From contig CAVTBB010000002.1 in the NCBI GenBank assembly GCA_963732855.1, forward strand, positions 496,001 to 560,000: a stretch of 64,000 nucleotides of DNA, given 5' to 3'. Source of the stretch: DASXVU01 sp963732855 (GTDB taxonomy: Archaea; Thermoplasmatota; Thermoplasmata; Methanomassiliicoccales; UBA472). The first letter of the stretch is position 1, and every line of letters starts with the position of its first letter. The notes under the pieces were generated by a model. The model saw only the letters and a list, made by a program, of their open reading frames with translations, made no database searches and was not told where the DNA came from. This document shows positions 49,684 to 59,700 of this stretch, piece after piece. Position numbers and translations under genes: made by a program.

Positions 49684-50811
49684 CTATTGTGCGATCATAT
49701 GTCCCTCGGGCAGCATCACCATGAACCTCGCTCCCTTGGTCCGGTCTCCCTGAATCCGATCCTCTACCCAGACTTTGCCGCCCTGGTCCTCGACCAACCG
49801 CTTCACCAGATAGAGACCGAGCCCCTGACCCGTCACCTTCGTAGCACCGCGCATCGACCGGTCAAAGACCTTTTCCTTCATGTCATCAGGGATCCCTGGT
49901 CCGTTATCCTCCACAGATACCAGCAGAAATGCCGCTCCGTCGCGTGACCCACGGCTCAACGTGATCACGATGGAGACCGGCCCAGAAGAATGCTTGATGG
50001 CGTTACTGACGATGTTGGAGAAAGCGTCCCTCAGGAAGCTTGACACCAGGCTAGGCCAGTCGCTTTCTTTTTTGAAGGTTATCATCACCTCCCTCCCGGG
50101 CGGATGCTCGTAGTCCTCCTTGATCTTCTCCAGCATGAGGCATATGTTCACCTGTTCGGGTTTGTACCGGTTCGCCTCGAGCCGTTGGATGTTGCGCACG
50201 TTGGCGATCAGCTCACTGCTGTACCTTAGTTGCTGGATCGGGACGTTGATGAGCTTCTTGTCCTTCTCCTCAAGCTTGAGCCGCATTTCCGCCAATTGCA
50301 GATAGCCCATGGCCGCGGTGATGTAATTATTGATATCATGAGTGAGCAAGTCCAGGTAGAGCTCCGCACGTTTCTTCTCCTCTTCGAGCTCGTGCGCGAT
50401 GCGCTTGCGTTCAATGGCGAAGATAATGGCGTGGCTCAGGCTGCTGGAAGAGAAATCGTTCTTGAAAAGATAGTCCTGAGCCCCCTTGTTTATCGCATGG
50501 GCGGCCGTCAGTTCGTTCGTGGAACCGGTCAGGATGACGATAGGGATCGCTGGAAACCTGCTGTTGAGTGCGGTGAAGGTATCGAGCCCAACGCTGTCTG
50601 GCAGGTTAAGGTCGAGTAGGATGACATCGAATTCCTCCTTCGCAAGCAGGTCCATCGCCGACGATATGCTAACGACGCTGCTTATCTGGTATCGACCTAG
50701 GACTGCTTTCCCAAGATATTCCCTTACCAACCTAAGGTCTCCCGGGTTATCCTCAATGGCAAGCACCTGGACAATGCTCCTCGTCTTGTCGATGTAATCG
50801 GTCAGCGGCAT
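49684..50811 (-). CDS. Receiver-histidine kinase, two-domain
   Basis: Intact 375 residues. Receiver: VLAIEDNPGDLRLVREYLGK, acceptor Asp in VILLDLNLPDSVGLD, then IPIVILTGS and the lysine in AQDYLFKNDF. A coiled linker leads to LYLDLLTHDINNYITAAMGY with the acceptor His, and an ATPase domain (SNIVSNAIKHSSGP; VEDNGPGIPDDMKEKVF; GQGLGLYLVKRLVEDQGGKV). Soluble. Short receiver-kinases of this kind are common in archaea, where input comes from another kinase. It lies between two surface-protein genes. Confidence 0.92.
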   Translation of the reverse strand: MPLTDYIDKTRSIVQVLAIEDNPGDLRLVREYLGKAVLGRYQISSVVSISSAMDLLAKEEFDVILLDLNLPDSVGLDTFTALNSRFPAIPIVILTGSTNELTAAHAINKGAQDYLFKNDFSSSSLSHAIIFAIERKRIAHELEEEKKRAELYLDLLTHDINNYITAAMGYLQLAEMRLKLEEKDKKLINVPIQQLRYSSELIANVRNIQRLEANRYKPEQVNICLMLEKIKEDYEHPPGREVMITFKKESDWPSLVSSFLRDAFSNIVSNAIKHSSGPVSIVITLSRGSRDGAAFLLVSVEDNGPGIPDDMKEKVFDRSMRGATKVTGQGLGLYLVKRLVEDQGGKVWVEDRIQGDRTKGARFMVMLPEGHMIAQ

Positions 50812-51033
50812 CTTAGCGTACTAATAAACGATTACGCCGTAATGATAAACGTTTCTCCGACAAGACGACGATAATACGCTAAAAGGACTATGGGATTGGT
50901 CAGCCCGAAGAGAAAATTTCACGCCCGATATGAGGGCCCCCATTTCACAAGTATCTGAACACGGTCGCCATGCATGCATCTGGAGAATGTGTCGGCAAGA
51001 ATGCCGCTTCAGATCCTCAAGGATGTTGTACCG

Positions 51034-51498
51034 TTACTTGCCGATCGCGTCAACTATCCCTTTCGCCCATTCTTTGGCCTTCTCCGATTCCCCGTCCCTC
51101 AATTGGTAGTCGTTCCTCCCGCCATGCACGTATGCCATGAGCGGCTCCCTAGCGATCCTGAAACCAAGTTCCCTGAGCTTGGCCTCCATCGCTTTGTTCG
51201 CGTTGCCGCTCATGAACGATTTCATCTGCGTGTCGAACGAAACGGCCGACTTACCAGATATCTGATGTCCCTTGAGCCGGTCGAGGAACTTCATCGTTCC
51301 CTGGGTTGGCCTCCAACCCATCGTCGGTGAGCCGATGATCAGACAGTCGTAGTCCTCGATCTTGACCTCACCAGCATGGTTCACTTGCAACGCTTCTGCC
51401 TCGATCCCCCTTTCCTTGAGCCCGTCTTGGATGAGCACAGCGACCTTCTCGGTCATCCTTGTCTTCGAGACCGAATCATAGACGATGACAACTTTCAT
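51034..51498 (-). CDS. Flavodoxin family protein
   Basis: Intact 154 residues, MKVVIVYDSVSKTRMTEKVA. The FMN phosphate-binding loop of flavodoxins (T/S-x-T-x-x-T) appears as DSVSKTRM. The later loops are CLIIGSPTMGWRPTQG and VSFDTQMKSFMSGNANKAME, followed by YVHGGRNDYQLRDGE. It is a soluble one-electron carrier or FMN protein. It stands alone between the receiver-kinase and giant protein B. Confidence 0.85.
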   Translation of the reverse strand: MKVVIVYDSVSKTRMTEKVAVLIQDGLKERGIEAEALQVNHAGEVKIEDYDCLIIGSPTMGWRPTQGTMKFLDRLKGHQISGKSAVSFDTQMKSFMSGNANKAMEAKLRELGFRIAREPLMAYVHGGRNDYQLRDGESEKAKEWAKGIVDAIGK

Positions 51499-51639
51499 TT
51501 TGAATCCCTCCTTAGAAAGAGAGCGTTCAGGATATTAAACCCTAAGGTGATGATGGGAATCGGTCTTGGATGAGGCATATACTCTAAGACAAGGAAGGAA
51601 ATTGGCGGGGATACGGACCGCATTCCCGCCCGAAGCATG

Positions 51640-54600
51640 TCACTGCTCCTTCTTCCCCTGGGTGTCGTTCCACCTCATGTTCCCTGATGATTCGCCCTTC
51701 TTCCCTTTCGCCATCGATTCGATGACAACGGGCGGACCGTTCTTCCGGCGGATCATGAACACCAGGCCGATCAATGTGGCCGCAAGGCCCACTATGGCAA
51801 GGATGAACAATCCGCTGTCGTTCAGGCTCTCGGGCAGGACCTGGTCCACTGTCAGCCCGCCACCGGCCACAGCGGCGGCGGTCATGGTGACCGGCGTGCT
51901 CTTCGAACCGTAGCCCGGCTGTGTGACCTCGATCACGTAACTGCCCGGAGCCACATCGTAGAACACATATGCCCCGACCCTGTCCGTTGTCGTGGTCTGC
52001 GCCGGAACTACGTCATCGACGTTCAACGCCAGGTGCCCCATTTCCGTCTTCGACTCGGTGGTTTGACCAATCAGCTTCACGATTGCATTGACCAGTACTT
52101 TACCGTCATGGCCAACGACGACCCCGGAGATCTTTCCCAGATTAGCGGTCTTGAACGACCAGGAGTTGGAGAGGATGTTCCCCGCCTGGTCCATGCCGCT
52201 CAATGTGACATTGTATACGGTCAAAGGGTGGAGCGCCGCCGAGGGCGTGAAGACGAGGTTGTTGCCCCTCCAGATGTATACTCCATTGACGCCGGTCACA
52301 GATATCTTCGTGCCTAACCGGTTCATCGCCTCGCTGAAGGTGATATTCATCGTCGCCCTGGTCAACTCCTCCGTGCCGGTCGGGGCCTTTGAGATGATCG
52401 TCGGCGGTATCGTGTCAATGACGAACGAGGCTATGGTGGTCCCGACGTTCCCGGCTTTGTCCGTCGCCCTGATGTAGATCGTCCGGGGACCATCCATCAT
52501 CGAGAGCGTGCTTTCGCTTCCAATCAGATTGGTCCAATTCGTCCCGTCGATGCTGAACTCGGTCTTTACCAATCCGGATCCGTTCTCTGATACCGTCCAA
52601 TTGACTGCCACGGAATGACTCTTGAGGTATCCAGATATCGGGGACAGGAACGTTACCAGCGGAGGTTTCTTATCCACCATGAAAGTGACCGAGGTGGTGT
52701 TCACATATTCCACCGCGTTCGTAGCTCGGACATAGACGGTATGTACCCCGTCACTAAGGGAGTTCAGCGCATAGCTCGTTCCAGTGACCGTGCTCCACGT
52801 CGTGCCGCTGGTGCTGATCTCGATCTTGGTCACCTCGGAGTGCGAGTCACTCACTACCCACTTCAGCAATACGCTGCCAGTACGATTGTATGATCCGGTC
52901 GACGGCGATGTTATCTCAAGGAAGATCGTGTTCACCGGCCTCATTGGCGTCACAGAAACGGCGGTGGAGTTCGGACCGTTCCCCGCACGGTTATTCGCCG
53001 CCACGGTGAACGAATACTCCTGCCCATTGATCAAGCCCGAGACGGTGGTTGTGAGAGTGCTGACCCTCTTCACCTCCACCCCGTCCTGGTATACCACGTA
53101 TTGGTCGATGACCGTGCTTCCGTCCGAAAGGGGTGCGGTCCAGCTCAAGGTGGCCCGGGCGTCGTCTGGGGTCGCAGAAAGGCTGGTTGGAGTGCCAGGC
53201 AAGCGCATTAATGTCCAAGAAGCGCTTTCGGTCACTGGCCCGGTCAGGGTTATGGTTATCGTGTTCGTCATGCCGGTATAACTTCCGATGCCTGTCCCGG
53301 TCCAACCATTCCAAACGTAGCGTTCATTGGCCAAGCCCGGCAGGGGCGCAGTGGCGCTTATCGTCACTGTGGAACCTTCATTGCGCCACTCATTGTTCTC
53401 GCCTACGCTCGGAGTGGTGGTCCCGCCGTTGGTGGCCATGGTCAGCCGGACCTTTTGGTCGAAGTTCGCGGTTACGCTGGCCGTCGGGTTCGTGACCATG
53501 AACGTGTGGATCGGAGAACCACCATCGCTCCAGGAATTGAAGATGAATTGTTGATCGGTCCCCACAATGAAGCTTGGGATCGCTTCGATGGTATGGGACC
53601 CGGCCACCCAATCGTAAACGTGCGGTGTGGTTATCTCAACCCCGTCCACCAGAACGTATCCATAACCGGTCGGGTTGGACGTTATGGTGATGCCCAAAGC
53701 CAGGATGAAGTTCGCAGTGATCGTGCCGGGACCGTTTATGATCGCGGTTGTCGATGGCGACATGGCAGAGAAGGCAATGGCGGCTGTACTGCTGGTCCAT
53801 GAAGAATAGATGAAGTCTGGGGAAGGGGTCGCCAGTATTGAGAACGGACCGGCGCTCACCCAGGTATTTGTCTCAAATGGAGTGATTGTCCCCCCGACCG
53901 CAGGAATTATGGGCGTCACCGCGAACGACACCTGATACTGGTGCGTCCAGGAAGCGTTCTCGGCTATCGCCCCATTCATCGTTAGGGAGGCGGGATTGCC
54001 CGATCCGCTGTAGCTGCCCGTGCCCGATCCGGCCCACACGAAGTCGCCGTATCTTTCGCCCATCGTTGGCATCGGTGCGGCGGCCCCTACGGTCACCTTG
54101 GCCCCAGCATCATACCAGTGAGCCCCGACGGCCGGGGTGGTGCTTCCAAAGTTGCTGGCCATCGTCAGCTGATACTGGTGGGTGAATGTGGCGGTGATGG
54201 TGGCCGGCGACATTTGCACGTTATACGTATGGTTCTGAGACAGACCGTCGCTCCAGGAGCTGAACAGATATCGCTCCCCCGGTCCGACGGGGACGGTCGA
54301 GGACCCCCTTATCGAATGACTGGTCCCTGGTATCCAGCTGAATGTATGAGGCGTGGTGATTATGCTATCGTCCACCAGAACATATTCTGAGCCGATCGGG
54401 CTGGAGGTTATCGTCACGCTGACTGGAAGTAGGCTGAAGACTGCCGTGATCGTACCTGTGCCGCCGATAATGGCGGTGGTCGAGGCCGTCTGCGAACCAA
54501 ATGTTATTGCAGCATTATCACTGCTCCACGATGAAAACGAATACCCTGTGAACGCGGTCGCCTGAATCGGCAACGGACCGGCGTTCATCCAGCCTCCTAC

Positions 54601-56442
54601 AGGATAGGCGGTTCCCGCTCCCGATGGTGAAACGGCAAAGGATACCTGGTATTGGTGCGTATAGGAAGCGGTCTCGATCATGGGACCGGTCATCGTTACC
54701 GCTGCCGGGTCGCTAGGACCGCTGTATGCGCCCGTTCCCGAACCGATCCAGGCGGCGAAAAGATACCTCTCGCCCGCTGGCATGGAAGTTGGAGGAGTGG
54801 CGGTGATCGGGACGGACGTGCCTTCATCATACCAATGGACGCCAGCGGTCGGAATGGTAGTTCCGATCGGATCGACCACCGTCAGACTGTATTGGAGGGC
54901 ATAGGTGGCCGTCTCAATTATGGCGGCGTTCATCGTCACCGAGATGGGGTTGAGGGGTCCGCTGTATGCGCCCGTTCCCGCTCCGACCCATGTGGCGAAA
55001 TCATACTGTTCTCCCGGTGACGAGGAAGGAGGAGTGGCGGTGATCGGGACGGACGTGCCTTCATCATACCAATGGACGCCAGCGGTCGGAATGGTAGTTC
55101 CGATCGGATCGACCACCGTCAGACGATACTGGTGAGCAAAGTTTGCACTCACCGTCTCTGCCGAGTTGGAAACAGTATAGGTATGAGACTGAGATCCACC
55201 GTCGCTCCAGGATGTGAATATATATTGCTCGCCTGCCCCCACGGCGATATTAGAGATCGCCTCAATATTGTGACTCTCCGCCATCGACCAGGTGAAGGTA
55301 TGAGGCGTGGTGATCGCAATGTCGTCCACCATAACAAATCCTTGACCTTCATGACTAGATGTTATCGTGATCTCATAGGGATTCGGGGTAAAGTTCGCCG
55401 TGATCCTGCCCGTACCGTTGATCGTGGCGGTGGTCGAGGCCGTCTGCGTGCCAAACGTTATTGCCCCGTTATTGCTGCTCCAGGAAGAAAAGGAATATCC
55501 TGTGGACGGGGTGGCCTGCAGTGACTGCGAACCTGCGGTCACCCAAGAGGTGGTACCAGGATTGGTTGTTCCCGTTCCCGCAGGCGAGACGGCGTATGAT
55601 ACCTGGTACTGATGTATGTAGGCTGCCGTTACGGTTAGGTCAATGTCTGGCACGATGAATGTATTGATCCTGTCACCACCATCGCTCCAGGCATCGAACA
55701 GGTACCGCTCGCCCATAACGACTGCAATTTCGGAGTAGGCATTCAGGGTGTGGCTCTGCCCCGGTATCCAGCTGTAGGTATGGGGCGTGGTGAAAGCATC
55801 CCCGTCCACGAGAACAAATCCGGAACCGATCGGGCTGGAGGTTATAGTCACGCTTACTGGAAGTGGGCTGAAGACCGCTGTGATAATGCCCGGACCGTTG
55901 ATCGTGGCGGTGGTCGAGGCCGTCTGCGTGCCAAACGTTATTGCCCCGTTATTGCTGCTCCAGGAAGAAAAGGAATATCCTGTGGACGGGGTCGCCTGAA
56001 TCGATAGCGGACCGGCGTTCGTCCAGTCTCCCATAGGAGAGACACTACCAGTTCCTGATGGTGAAACGTCGAAAGTCACGAAATACTGATGATTGTAGTT
56101 GGCAGTGAAGGTCGTGGCCGATGCCGGGACGGTGATCTCGTGGGACAAGCCTCCGCCATCGCTCCAGGCGTTAAACGCATATCTTTCGCTCGATCCAGCT
56201 AAGATGGTCGGGACCGCCTCTATGCTATGGGTCGATCCTGGCAAAAAGAAGAAAGTTCGAGGCGTGGAATAGAGACTTCCGTCTACGAGAACAGCCATCA
56301 TGGAGGTCGGGTTAGAATCTATCGTAACTCTTACTTCCCCTTCTGCGATGACCGGGCCAGTGGCGACAATCAACAAAGCGCCGCATAGCAACCCTAACGC
56401 GAATATCATGGAAATGATGCTAATTCTCGATCTCGAGACCAT
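51640..56442 (-). CDS. Giant InlB-B-repeat/FN3/Ig surface protein B, intact
   Basis: About 1600 residues from the ATG at 56442 (MVSRSRISIISMIFALGLLC), chosen because it aligns with the signal peptides of the paralogs; an in-frame ATG at 56460 adds six residues. After the signal peptide come divergent InlB-B-type repeats to about residue 1100 (YSFSSWSSNNGAITFGTQTA occurs several times). Then FN3 (PGTPTSLSATPDDARATLSW), Ig-like domains, a Big_5-like domain (MNITFSEAMNRLGTKISVTG), a carboxypeptidase-regulatory-like domain (ISGVVVGHDGKVLVNAIVKL) and a membrane helix (SGLFILAIVGLAATLIGLVF). A short basic tail ends NDTQGKKEQ. An intact template for protein A. Confidence 0.88.
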   Translation of the reverse strand: MVSRSRISIISMIFALGLLCGALLIVATGPVIAEGEVRVTIDSNPTSMMAVLVDGSLYSTPRTFFFLPGSTHSIEAVPTILAGSSERYAFNAWSDGGGLSHEITVPASATTFTANYNHQYFVTFDVSPSGTGSVSPMGDWTNAGPLSIQATPSTGYSFSSWSSNNGAITFGTQTASTTATINGPGIITAVFSPLPVSVTITSSPIGSGFVLVDGDAFTTPHTYSWIPGQSHTLNAYSEIAVVMGERYLFDAWSDGGDRINTFIVPDIDLTVTAAYIHQYQVSYAVSPAGTGTTNPGTTSWVTAGSQSLQATPSTGYSFSSWSSNNGAITFGTQTASTTATINGTGRITANFTPNPYEITITSSHEGQGFVMVDDIAITTPHTFTWSMAESHNIEAISNIAVGAGEQYIFTSWSDGGSQSHTYTVSNSAETVSANFAHQYRLTVVDPIGTTIPTAGVHWYDEGTSVPITATPPSSSPGEQYDFATWVGAGTGAYSGPLNPISVTMNAAIIETATYALQYSLTVVDPIGTTIPTAGVHWYDEGTSVPITATPPTSMPAGERYLFAAWIGSGTGAYSGPSDPAAVTMTGPMIETASYTHQYQVSFAVSPSGAGTAYPVGGWMNAGPLPIQATAFTGYSFSSWSSDNAAITFGSQTASTTAIIGGTGTITAVFSLLPVSVTITSSPIGSEYVLVDDSIITTPHTFSWIPGTSHSIRGSSTVPVGPGERYLFSSWSDGLSQNHTYNVQMSPATITATFTHQYQLTMASNFGSTTPAVGAHWYDAGAKVTVGAAAPMPTMGERYGDFVWAGSGTGSYSGSGNPASLTMNGAIAENASWTHQYQVSFAVTPIIPAVGGTITPFETNTWVSAGPFSILATPSPDFIYSSWTSSTAAIAFSAMSPSTTAIINGPGTITANFILALGITITSNPTGYGYVLVDGVEITTPHVYDWVAGSHTIEAIPSFIVGTDQQFIFNSWSDGGSPIHTFMVTNPTASVTANFDQKVRLTMATNGGTTTPSVGENNEWRNEGSTVTISATAPLPGLANERYVWNGWTGTGIGSYTGMTNTITITLTGPVTESASWTLMRLPGTPTSLSATPDDARATLSWTAPLSDGSTVIDQYVVYQDGVEVKRVSTLTTTVSGLINGQEYSFTVAANNRAGNGPNSTAVSVTPMRPVNTIFLEITSPSTGSYNRTGSVLLKWVVSDSHSEVTKIEISTSGTTWSTVTGTSYALNSLSDGVHTVYVRATNAVEYVNTTSVTFMVDKKPPLVTFLSPISGYLKSHSVAVNWTVSENGSGLVKTEFSIDGTNWTNLIGSESTLSMMDGPRTIYIRATDKAGNVGTTIASFVIDTIPPTIISKAPTGTEELTRATMNITFSEAMNRLGTKISVTGVNGVYIWRGNNLVFTPSAALHPLTVYNVTLSGMDQAGNILSNSWSFKTANLGKISGVVVGHDGKVLVNAIVKLIGQTTESKTEMGHLALNVDDVVPAQTTTTDRVGAYVFYDVAPGSYVIEVTQPGYGSKSTPVTMTAAAVAGGGLTVDQVLPESLNDSGLFILAIVGLAATLIGLVFMIRRKNGPPVVIESMAKGKKGESSGNMRWNDTQGKKEQ

Positions 56443-56510
56443 TGAAACCCTCTCCCTCACGAATAAATTCCCGTTCCCTAGAACCGGAATTGATTATAAT
56501 GCTGGTATCC

Positions 56511-56536
56511 ATCTTATAATTATTCCTGATAACAGA
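56511..56536 (-). promoter_or_regulatory. Shared promoter element of giant surface protein B
   Basis: On the minus strand: CTGTTATCAGGAATAATTAT then AAGAT, about 69 bases before the ATG at 56442. The same core as at 42483-42506 and 62651-62676. A second match to the protein A upstream region, CGAAAGTT, follows outward at about 56560. Confidence 0.6.
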
Positions 56537-56701
56537 AGGGAATGCCGGAACAATACGAACTTTCGATTGCCTGGCCTTCAACGGACACCAAATGTTTCGG
56601 GATTTTTTACAGTAGGTGTTGCGCCCAAATGTGTAAGATCGTGAGGGCTCGGATCATTCTGACTGTCCGTATCTGAAGATGGTTGGACCTTCTGTGGTAC
56701 A

Positions 56702-59700
56702 TCACTTCTTTTTCGTCTTCGACGGGGATTTTCTTTGCACTCTGACCTTGCCCTTCCCTTCAGCCTTAACTTTGGGCTCCTTCTTCTCCAGAGCGCTGGT
56801 TTTCTTCACTTTGGTGATCCTCTTTGGCTTGACCGGTTCAGGATGAATCACGGAAGAGATCTTATCAGACGAATCATTCAGGTCAGTGGTTGCTGACAAA
56901 ATGCGCTCGAGGTCATCAAGGGAGGATTGCTGGTCCGAGGCATCCCGTTCATCAGAATTCTTCACTACAGGCGCAGGATCGATAGCGGTGTGGATGCTGG
57001 TCCGAGGTTCCTTTTCTTTCGCATTCCGCTCTCTGGGGAGATCGGGAACTGCGTCTGTTTGCTTCTCGATTGAGATCCCGTTCCCTTCGGCCCGCTTCCT
57101 GACGAGCTCGGGATATGCGTCAGCTTGTGGGGCCAGAGATTCGGTATCGTCAAAGGAATGGTTTGGGATCTGACCTCTTTTCATCATGACGACCTTCAGG
57201 CCATCATTGGCGCTTGAATGGTCTTGAGGTTTCGCAGCCCCTGCGGTCATATCAGCATCAGATTCGTTAACGGCACGGTAAGGGACCCTACCCCTCTTCT
57301 TCATGACGACCTTCAGGCCATCTTTGGCGCTTGAATGGTCTTGAGGCTTCGCATCCTCGGATTTCCCACCTGGGAACGAATTGGGATCGTCAAGGTCATG
57401 CCATGAAACCCAACCCTTTTTCATCATCACGACCCTATGACCTTCATTGGCGCTTGAATGGTCCTGAGGTTTCGCATCCTCTGTTTTGTTCCCGGTAATG
57501 AGCTCGGGACCCGCTGCTTCTGGGAACCGGGCTCGGCCATTGATCATCGTTGGGCCCCAACCCTCTCTCGCCGCATCTGGATCAATATAATATTTGGGTC
57601 GAACCGACGGTTTTGTGTCCTCTGCCTTCATCACCTCAGACGGTAGTGGATCAGCGACCGGTAAAGGCTGAGCTGGAGCCGTTCTCGCGATAAAGACCTC
57701 GGGACTGGCATCCGATTGAGCCTGTGCCTTCACCTCTTCGATATTCTCCACGATGTTGATCTCAGGACCGGCAGTTGCCTGGAACTGGGATTGGCCCTTA
57801 TTGCTCTCGGTCTCCTCTTTCACCGCGGTGAGATCGAGATGTTTGAGCGGTGGGTCAGCCCCGAATTCCTTTTCTCCGGAGTTCTTTTTCACCATGGTGC
57901 TTGACTTCATCTCTTTTGGTTTCGGCCAAGCAGCGTTCGGGCTCTGCCTCCGGCGTACTATGAACCCAAGCGTCAAGACCGCTACCACCAACAAGATGAT
58001 CGAATAGATGAACAATCCATTGTCGTTCCATCTTTCTGGCCGGACCGTATGGTCGACCATCAGACCTCCCTTTTGCACGGCATCCAAGGTCATTGCCACG
58101 GTGACGCTCTGGATACCATAACCGGTCTCCGCGACCTCCAGAGTGTAGTTGCCGATAGCCACATCATAGAACGTGTAGACCCCGTTCGCATCTGTCGTGG
58201 TCGTCAGGACCACATCAGCGATGGCGGGTATGGACAGGGCCAGATGCTCCATTGCCGTCTGCGCTGAGGCGAATTGTCCTTTAAGGTTCACAGTGGCGTT
58301 TGCCAGTACCTTCCCGTCATGGCCATAGACTGTCCCCGATAAGCTTCCCACCGGGTCGGTTTTGAATGTCCAGGTGTCCGATACAGCATTCCCGGCAAGG
58401 TCCCTGGCGTCCACGGTGACTAAATAGCTCGTCCAACCGAACAGAACCGATACGGGCGTGAAGACGATTTCGTTCCCATTCCAGGAGATCGTTCCATTGA
58501 TCCCGTCCACTGTGATCATAGAGGCGGTCATGTCCATCGCTTCACTGAAGGTCACAACGACCGAGGCCCTGATCGACACGTCGTTGAAGTTCGGAGCATT
58601 TGAGATGATCGATGGTCCCAATGTGTCCACGGTGAACGCCACCGAAACGGTCCGCGTGTTCCCCGCTTTGTCCGTCACCTTGATGTAAACATGGCAGGAA
58701 CCTTCTGGCATGATGAGCTGAATGCCATTCCCGGACTGAATGGCCCAGGTGGTCCCATCGGTGCTCAGTTCGACCCGGGCCACGCCAGAGGTCACGTCGC
58801 TGGTGATCCAGTAGGCTAATATGGAATGGACGTTGACAAATGCACCCGATGATGGGGAGGTTATGTTCGCGTCTGGCGCTGTGACATCAACAACGAAAGT
58901 GATCGATGTTGAATTCTCATATCCGGCCTCATCGGCGGCCCTGACATATGCGGTATGTGGTCCGTCGCTGAGCGAGTCCAGCCTAATTTCCGTTCCTGCT
59001 GTCTCGATCCAGGCCATACCGTCCAAGCTCACTTCTATCTTGATCACATTGGAATTTGGATCGGACACGGCCCATTCCAGCATTACGCTACTGCTCTTGA
59101 TGAACGAACCGTTCGAAGGCGACGTCATCTCCAGGGTTAGGGTGCTTGGCGCCTTGAACGGTGCGACGGTCATCTCCATGGAACTCGGTCCGTTCCCAAC
59201 TGGATTATGCGCGGCTACGGTGAACTTATACTGAACCCCATCGGTTAAGCCTGACATCGTGGCCGTGAGGGCACCTACGATCGTCACTTCCACCCCATCC
59301 TGGTAAACAATATAGTGATCAATCGCCACACCTCCATCGGAAGCTGGTGGCGTCCAGTTCAGTGTTACCTTTCCGTCGCCTGCTAGGACCGCCAGGCCGA
59401 TAGGTTCTCCGGGCACATGCTGGAGGATCCAGCTGGGAGTCTCGGTGATCGGCCCCCCTGCCGCTAGGACAACGGTTATGGCCGTTCCGGAATAGCTTCC
59501 TGCGCCGGTCCCGACCCAGCCAGCGAATTCATATCGATCGCCAGGACTGGCCGGTGGAGCAATGGCTGATATCTCGACCGGTGTGGCAGAGTCTATCCAA
59601 ATGCTGCCTGATGGCGTCGTGGTGCCGATATCCGTGGCCAGGGTCAGCAGATATTGATGCGACCAAACGGCGATCTGGGTGATCGGCTCGTCCATAGTCA

